Assembly: GCA_900315635.1 (NCBI GenBank)
Contig: OMZV01000006.1
Location: 1-64,000, forward strand
DNA length: 64,000 bases
Source: an uncultured Prevotella sp.
GTDB taxonomy: Bacteria > Bacteroidota > Bacteroidia > Bacteroidales > Bacteroidaceae
Direction of reading: 5' to 3'
Shown here piece after piece: positions 59,701-64,000 of this stretch (its first letter is position 1; each line of letters begins with the position of its first letter). The notes below the pieces were generated by a model, which was given only the letters and a program-made list of their open reading frames with translations, ran no database searches and was not told the DNA's origin. The translations under genes and the position numbers were made by a program.

Positions 59701-61110
59701 CTGATGCATGATAGCTTTCAGCGGATGCTGTTTGTAAGCATCGGGATATTGGAGCTCGGGATGTGCCTTGTAGTTAGGCTTTGTGAAGTCTTCGGGAACG
59801 TCGTAAGTAGGGAACAGCTCCACAGGATCAGTCCAATGATAACCGTCAACAGATGTCTGCATCATTGTATGCGATGGCGGAACGTGCTCCTCGGCAGGGT
59901 CGGAGAGGTAGTGAACGTAGAACTTTCCGTTCCAGTAAGCCATCATCGGCTGGTGGTTGTATGTCCAGCCATTGCCATTTGCGTTGGTAGGATGTTCCCT
60001 GTTGGCTCTGAGTATCTGTATGTTATGCACTCCGACAACCGGCGACAGCCGCCCGTCATGGCATGAAGGGTCGGCTTGCGTGGTACCGGAATAGTGCACC
60101 CGCTCCGGTTCGAGCATGAGTTTCAATATATGTTCAGGTACCTTGAACATCGTTCCATGCTTGTGTCCTTCGGGAACATCGACCTTATCGGATACGTCCT
60201 TGAAGTGTATGAAGTCCTCAGTGAAGGCTGCCCCAAACCGTTTCAGACGGTAGGCATCATAGTAAACGAGCCATCCCCTAGGGGCGACAATCTCCGAATT
60301 GTCGCCTTTCCCATTCCCAGTGAATGTCTTAATGTCATCACTTCTAAGCTCAACTACCGTCGGACCTTCACAGAATTTATCTGTAAATGGAGCCGAAGCA
60401 GCACTCCACGGACCTTCCGGATCGGCTGCAAAGGAAACCTTTATGTCACGTTCCGGACGGGTATTGTCCTTCAGAATCATGACATAATCCTTCATTCCAC
60501 GCTTCAGAATGGTGGCGTCTATGCAGCTAAAGCCCGGGTCAATGAGTAGTTTTCCGGGGGTAAATGTCTTAAAGTCCTTGGTCGTTGAATAGTAAAGACG
60601 CTGGTTGTTGTTATGCTCTTCAAGTCCATCGGGGAACTTTCCGGGAACACATGAAGCCCAAACAATCATTGCCTGATTGCGTGTGTCGTCCCAAAACAGC
60701 TCCGGAGCCCATACATTTACGGTCGTCGTGTCGGACATAACGGTGACAAACTTTACGTCAGTCCAGTGCATGAGATCCTTGCTTTGGGCATAGCCGAAGC
60801 CCCGGTCGCCACGCCAACTACTGGTCCAGACGAGTCGGAAGATACCGTCCGGAGTCCGGATAATCGACGGGTCGCGAAGCACTTTCTGCTTGCCTACACG
60901 TGGCTCAAGGAATATATCTGGCATAGCCTTCCAGTGAATGGCATCCTCGCTATAGATGAAACGGAGTCCATCGGTGGCTGGCTCATGGAAAGATGTAGAT
61001 ATAAAGTATTCTTTCTCAGGTGTTGCCGACTGCTTCTTTGGTGCCTTTTGGGCATTGCCAACCAACGAAGCCATAAGACATAATACGATTATAAGGGATT
61101 TTCTTAACAT
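56746..61110 (-). CDS. Giant multidomain hydrolase: GH43-like, propeller, LamG-like, (alpha/alpha)6 barrel
   Basis: A 1454-residue exported protein (signal peptide 1-20, SLVGNAQ). Order seen: a GH43-like five-bladed propeller (about 30-345; VLRDPSIIRTPDGIFRLVWT, VNVWAPELFWD, FSCIDATILKRG, FCEGPTVVEL); a second, sialidase-like propeller (about 350-765; TYNHQPMMAYWNGKFYVHYL, TSTSRDGGLSW, RWPLGISLSSDGLDY); a LamG-like sandwich (about 770-960); and an (alpha/alpha)6 barrel (about 980-1440; GLYWQYDVRDAMEETISGG, VGKCEWDGAVWPFATSQTLT). The last two enzyme parts recall B. thetaiotaomicron BT1020, which carries GH143 and GH142 and acts on rhamnogalacturonan-II; this is from memory and unverified. A half repeat is translated near residue 270. 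First gene of the operon. Confidence 0.8.
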   Translation of the reverse strand: MLRKSLIIVLCLMASLVGNAQKAPKKQSATPEKEYFISTSFHEPATDGLRFIYSEDAIHWKAMPDIFLEPRVGKQKVLRDPSIIRTPDGIFRLVWTSSWRGDRGFGYAQSKDLMHWTDVKFVTVMSDTTTVNVWAPELFWDDTRNQAMIVWASCVPGKFPDGLEEHNNNQRLYYSTTKDFKTFTPGKLLIDPGFSCIDATILKRGMKDYVMILKDNTRPERDIKVSFAADPEGPWSAASAPFTDKFCEGPTVVELRSDDIKTFTGNGKGDNSEIVAPRGWLVYYDAYRLKRFGAAFTEDFIHFKDVSDKVDVPEGHKHGTMFKVPEHILKLMLEPERVHYSGTTQADPSCHDGRLSPVVGVHNIQILRANREHPTNANGNGWTYNHQPMMAYWNGKFYVHYLSDPAEEHVPPSHTMMQTSVDGYHWTDPVELFPTYDVPEDFTKPNYKAHPELQYPDAYKQHPLKAIMHQRVGWYVSKGGILLAMGNYGVALDRKDDPNDGNGIGRVVREVKEDGTFGPIYFIYYNHGFSEKNTAYPNYRHAPKAVRKACEEILANPRYRMQWVEEADRNDPLIPIPNGYKAYNDYTLPDGNLVALWKHALTSTSRDGGLSWSLTERAPGFVNSNAKIWGQRLTDGTYATVYNPSEYRWPLGISLSSDGLDYKTLNLVCGEVPPMRYGGNFKSRGPQYVRGIQEGNGTPNDSDLWVSYSMNKEDIWVAHIPVPVQTEATAQANDDFSQCKSLEDLRTWNLYSPKMAPVSLDGKWLKLSDEDPFDYAVAERKVPASGLLNVQFDVNPAQNRNGLLQIEFKDEKGTACTRIEFTHDGFIRVKNGARYGNVMSYEPDKTYHFDATLDAANRKLTLYVNGKRTERIFFAPVHKIERIMFRTGAQRTFPTIDTPADWYGILPNTGDTDTLAVYRIANFKTQNLADDAGAAVLSSADYKHYVDYFNSMEDENIVQAIPNKDSWEWMKSNIPLFDCPDKQFEQTYYYRWWTLRKHIEQTPVGYAMTEFLVPRSYADKYNLISSALGHHIMESRWIRNPKYLDGIIHTWYYGNDGNPMRKINFYSQWTPYSILQRYAVDGNKESLIALLPRMKWQYNEWDNHRWKTPNGNGLYWQYDVRDAMEETISGGRREKNARPSINSYMFGNAVAISVAAHFANDDATAIEFFHKADTLKSLINNNLWDKKAGFFEVHKPVFDANGVTIADSSANVREEIGFLPWYFGAADDSKTESEAWLQLTSDKGFRAPYGITTAERSNPKFRSHGVGKCEWDGAVWPFATSQTLTAMANWLNDYKVHPLDIANNKSTNATENADFIENYWHRVYFENMQKYVESQCHRGRPYIGEYLDETTGAWLMGDRERSRYYNHSTFNDLIITGLCGLRPQLNNELVVNPLLPAGQWDYFCLDNVLYHGHNITIVWDKDGSRYHIGKGLSLLVDGTKKAHRNDLGRITCTL
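60279..60306. repeat. Half copy of GTAGGTGCGACGG repeat inside the GH43-like domain
   Basis: TAGGGGCGACAATCTCCGAA and on forms one hairpin unit of the family and is read in frame on the minus strand as GDNSEIVAPR. Confidence 0.85.
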
Positions 61111-61138
61111 GCGAAGTTCTTGGTAGTTTTAATAGAAA

Positions 61139-61161
61139 GACGAAAAAACAACCGATTTGTA
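61139..61161 (-). promoter_or_regulatory. Pectin-locus element, GH43/GH78/esterase operon
   Basis: Minus strand: TACAA (61161-61157), 14 bp, CGTC (61142-61139), continuing TTTCTATTAAAAC, 28 bp before the start codon. Confidence 0.7.
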
Positions 61162-61179
61162 ATAAAGAAATGAAAACGT

Positions 61180-61210
61180 TTTGTTTTTTGATTCGTTTGA
61201 ATTAACTTTG
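61180..61210 (+). promoter_or_regulatory. Promoter of the GH28 gene
   Basis: TTTG (61180-61183), 19 bp, TAACTTTG (61203-61210): full Bacteroidetes consensus. This gene lacks the bipartite pectin-locus element, so its control may differ. Confidence 0.75.
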
Positions 61211-61251
61211 CACAGACAAACTATTTTATCATAACTAAACCAAATTATCCA

Positions 61252-62616
61252 ATGCGAAAACTATTTGCCTTATTGCTGGTCATGGCTGTTTTGCCGCTTA
61301 TGGCGGATGCTCCTGAATGGGGAACGACCTACAAACAGATTGAATCAACAATAAAAGCACCGGTATTTAAGAGTAAGGAATACGTCATTACAAAGTTCGG
61401 AGCCAGCACGAAAGCATCGGCTGCACGGAATCAGAAAGCTATAAACAAAGCCATTGCAACATGCTCTCGCAAAGGCGGAGGACGTGTCGTCGTGCCTGCT
61501 GGAGAATGGAAGACGGGCGCAATAACGCTTAAGAGCGGCGTGAATCTTGTCGTTGAGAAGGACGCTAAACTCCAGTTCGTGTTCGACACGAGTCTTTATC
61601 CTCTTGTCAGAACCCGCTGGGAAGGCATGGATTGCTATAATTATCAGCCTTGTATTTATGGCGACAGCGTGACGAATGTCGGCATAACGGGCGAAGGAAC
61701 AATCGATGGCGGTGCATCAAAAGAAGCTTGGTGGTTTATGACCGGTGTCGAAGGACTTGGTTACAAACAGGGTCTGGAGAACTGCAAGTACTCTGGTTCA
61801 AGGAGCAAACTGCTTCAAATGGTTGCCGACCAGACCCCTATTGCGCAGCGTCGGTTCGGAAAAGGAAGTGGACTTCGCCCTCAGCTTATCAACATAATGG
61901 ACGGAACCAACGTTTTAATCGAGGGCGTCACGCTGCTCCGTTCGCCGTTCTGGGTTATCCATCCGGTATTCTGCAAGAACCTGACGGTTAAGAATGTGAA
62001 GATTTGGAACGAAGGACCTAACGGCGATGGATGCGATCCTGAGAGCTGCAATGGTGTTCTGATAGAAGGCTGCCGGTTCCATACCGGTGACGACTGTATA
62101 GCTATCAAAAGTGGAAGAAACCAGGACGGACGTATCGACGGACGCCCTTCTCAGAACATTATAGTAAGGAACTGCGTCATGGAAGACGGTCATGGTGGTG
62201 TCGTCATTGGCTCGGAGATTGCTGCCGGGGCAAAGAACGTATTTGTGGAGAATTGCCACATGGACTCGGAGAACCTCGACCGTGTTATCCGTATCAAGTC
62301 AAGTCCGTGTCGTGGTGGCATAACCGAGAATGTATTCGTTCGCAATGTTGATGTCGGCAAGTGCGGCGAGGCAGTCTTGAAGATTAACCTCAACTACGAT
62401 CCTAAGGAGCAATGCTGTCGTGATTATCCACCAACGGTCCGTAATATATGGCTTGAGAACGTTACTTGTAACCAAAGCAAAAATGGCGTTTTCATCGTTG
62501 GTATGCCCGATCATGACAACGTTTATGACATTCACGTCAAGAACTGCAAGTTCAATGGAATAAAGGAGCAAGCCATTAAGGTCACCGGTCTTGCTCACGG
62601 ACTATACTTTGAATAA
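61252..62616 (+). CDS. GH28 polygalacturonase
   Basis: A 454-residue exported pectinase (signal peptide 1-20, PLMADA) with a right-handed beta-helix. All four GH28 motifs are visible: NEGPNGDGCDPESC (first Asp), HTGDDCIAIKSG (Asp-Asp), MEDGHGGVVIGSE (His) and RVIRIKS (Arg-Lys). It hydrolyses alpha-1,4 galacturonan, probably as an exo- or rhamnogalacturonan-active enzyme as is usual in these loci. It is transcribed divergently from the GH43/GH78 operon and followed by a hairpin and a DUF5703-like gene. Confidence 0.95.
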   Translation: MRKLFALLLVMAVLPLMADAPEWGTTYKQIESTIKAPVFKSKEYVITKFGASTKASAARNQKAINKAIATCSRKGGGRVVVPAGEWKTGAITLKSGVNLVVEKDAKLQFVFDTSLYPLVRTRWEGMDCYNYQPCIYGDSVTNVGITGEGTIDGGASKEAWWFMTGVEGLGYKQGLENCKYSGSRSKLLQMVADQTPIAQRRFGKGSGLRPQLINIMDGTNVLIEGVTLLRSPFWVIHPVFCKNLTVKNVKIWNEGPNGDGCDPESCNGVLIEGCRFHTGDDCIAIKSGRNQDGRIDGRPSQNIIVRNCVMEDGHGGVVIGSEIAAGAKNVFVENCHMDSENLDRVIRIKSSPCRGGITENVFVRNVDVGKCGEAVLKINLNYDPKEQCCRDYPPTVRNIWLENVTCNQSKNGVFIVGMPDHDNVYDIHVKNCKFNGIKEQAIKVTGLAHGLYFE

Positions 62617-62621
62617 ATTAA

Positions 62622-62655
62622 GATAGGCTAGGCAACACTGTTTGCTTAGCCTATT
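62622..62655 (+). terminator. Hairpin after the GH28 gene
   Basis: ATAGGCTAGGCAA pairs with TTGCTTAGCCTAT, with one G-T pair. The following T tract is weak, so read-through into the next gene is possible. Confidence 0.6.
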
Positions 62656-62682
62656 GAGTTTATATTAATATTTCATCTTAAG

Positions 62683-64000
62683 ATGCTCAGGAACTTTCTT
62701 ATATTTCTCTTTTCAGTTTTTGCGTTCATTGCTAATGCAGAAAATAATCACCTTTATATCCCTGACAGCTATTCATGGACTACACAAAGCAAGAATAGCA
62801 GTGAGTCGATGCCATGCGGGGGAGGGTCAATCGGACTGAACGTGTGGGTGGAGAATGGGGATATTCTGTTCTACGTACAGCGGAGTGGAGCCTTCGACGA
62901 GAATAACACGATGCTGAAAGCAGGGCGGTTCAGACTGCAATTCTTCGATGAAAACGGCAAAATTGAAGGACAAAGGGTATTTAAGCAGACACTGAATCTA
63001 TACTCCAGCGAGATGAAGATAAACATGGATGACATCAATACGGTTATCAGTGTTGATGTCTTCAACCCACTAATACAAGTAAAGTTCTATTCGCCGAAGC
63101 CAGTAAAGGCTGTCATTAGCTATGAGTCGTGGCGCTACAAGGACCGTCTTATCCGCAAGATGGAGTTCCAACAGTGCAGCTATAAGTTCGGGAAGGTACC
63201 AAACCTTATGACGAAAGCTGATTCGATAGTCCCCGATAAACACAGCATTCTGTTCTATCATCAGAACCCTGACTCCACCGTCTTTGACGCAACAGCATGG
63301 GAACAGGGCCTGCAAGATTGTAGGAAAGAGATGTTCAATCCTATCGGCAAACTCATCTCCGGTGGCAAGATGGTGTGTCCCGACTTCCGTTTAACGGCTA
63401 AACACAATGCGATTTATGCCTCAACGGATTACGTTTCATGGCAATTTGAGACGCAAAAAGCCATTAAACGGACTGCGATTTATATAGCTTTGGGTGATAC
63501 ACAAGATGGTCTCGATGCATTTAACAGCCAAATCAACGAAACATTGAGGCATAACAAGAAGGCTGACTACCAGCATTCCATAACATGGTGGCATAGCTTC
63601 TGGCAGCGCAGCTATATCAAAACGGAGAGCAAGGACAATGCAAAGCTAGCCCAGATGGTACGCAATTACACCCTCTTCCGTTATATGCTTGGCTGCAATG
63701 CATTCGGTAAATGGCCGACGAAATTCAATGGGGGACTATTTACTTTCGACCCGGTTTATGTCGATCCGAAGTATCCGTTCACCCCGGATTTCCGCCGTTG
63801 GGGTGGCGGAACATTCACAGCTCAGAACCAACGGCTCGTTTATTGGCCGATGATTAAGAGCGGCGATTATGACATGTTGCGGTCGCAACTCGACTTCTAT
63901 GCCCGTCTTTTGCCAACAGGCATGCTGCGTTCAAAGGTCTATTGGGGTCATGGCGGTGCTTATTTCAATGAGCAAATAGAAAATTTTGGACTGCCAAATA
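62683..64000 (+). CDS. DUF5703/GH95-like exported hydrolase (partial)
   Basis: The frame opens with ATG at 62683 and stays open to the window end (439 codons; the 3' part is missing). It starts with a signal peptide (MLRNFLIFLFSVFAFIANAE). The next segment, SMPCGGGSIGLNVWVENGDI then LFYVQRSGAFDENNTMLKAG, matches the DUF5703 N-terminal domain that resembles the first domain of GH95. After it comes an (alpha/alpha) barrel-like region (MVRNYTLFRYMLGCNAFGKW; KFNGGLFTFDP; FRRWGGGTFTAQNQRLVYWP). GH95 enzymes are fucosidases or galactosidases acting on L-sugars, but DUF5703 activity is unproven. It follows the GH28 gene by 66 bp and likely shares its promoter. Confidence 0.8.
   Translation, partial: MLRNFLIFLFSVFAFIANAENNHLYIPDSYSWTTQSKNSSESMPCGGGSIGLNVWVENGDILFYVQRSGAFDENNTMLKAGRFRLQFFDENGKIEGQRVFKQTLNLYSSEMKINMDDINTVISVDVFNPLIQVKFYSPKPVKAVISYESWRYKDRLIRKMEFQQCSYKFGKVPNLMTKADSIVPDKHSILFYHQNPDSTVFDATAWEQGLQDCRKEMFNPIGKLISGGKMVCPDFRLTAKHNAIYASTDYVSWQFETQKAIKRTAIYIALGDTQDGLDAFNSQINETLRHNKKADYQHSITWWHSFWQRSYIKTESKDNAKLAQMVRNYTLFRYMLGCNAFGKWPTKFNGGLFTFDPVYVDPKYPFTPDFRRWGGGTFTAQNQRLVYWPMIKSGDYDMLRSQLDFYARLLPTGMLRSKVYWGHGGAYFNEQIENFGLPN

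Noticed and set aside
61252..61260. Sixth copy of the DACAA-N14-CGTC element before GH28
   Set aside because: A GACAA occurs at 61214-61218, but no CGTC follows at 14 bp; the gene has a normal TTTG/TAACTTTG promoter instead.

Overview
This looks like a Bacteroidales chromosome segment, most likely Prevotella or a close relative. The support is: a SusC/SusD pair, secreted proteins with type IX-style C-terminal tails, a membrane-bound propeller/AraC regulator, repeated Bacteroidetes-type promoters (TTTG, about 19 bp, TAnnTTTG), no Shine-Dalgarno reliance, and many short palindromic intergenic repeats. No phage, transposase or CRISPR array was seen.

Left part (1-26.2 kb) is mostly core genome: an AAA ATPase and murF; tRNA-Pro(CGG); a helix-hairpin-helix membrane protein; two tandem sodium symporters; VanZ-like and CYTH proteins with a 46-residue membrane protein; prfB; a long-chain acyl-CoA synthetase; an M20 deacylase; a 1340-residue SNF2 helicase; a Dxs-like enzyme; a two-gene chromate-type transporter; purL; a PIN toxin/antitoxin pair; and an OmpA-like lipoprotein.

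Right part (26.2-64 kb) is a polysaccharide utilization locus for pectin, probably rhamnogalacturonan. It holds a PL1 pectate lyase, an unknown secreted protein, SusD, SusC, a DUF5123-like surface lipoprotein and a secreted TIM-barrel protein. These are followed by an AraC-type membrane regulator, a plus-strand operon (GH2, GH106, SGNH acetylesterase, GH2), a minus-strand operon (GH43/propeller/alpha-alpha barrel giant, GH78, STN-esterase), GH28 polygalacturonase and the start of a DUF5703-like hydrolase. The lyase and polygalacturonase would cut the galacturonan backbone, rhamnosidases and GH2 enzymes would trim side chains, esterases would remove decorations, and SusC/D would import the fragments.

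Two observations stand out. First, five transcription units of the pectin locus carry the same bipartite upstream element, DACAA, exactly 14 bp, then CGTC, which suggests one dedicated regulator or sigma factor. Second, at least four families of short palindromic repeats sit in intergenic gaps, often touching stop codons, and several copies lie in frame inside genes (murF, GH106, GH2, GH43, acetylesterase), where they add peptide segments to the enzymes. All motif and palindrome positions were counted by eye.
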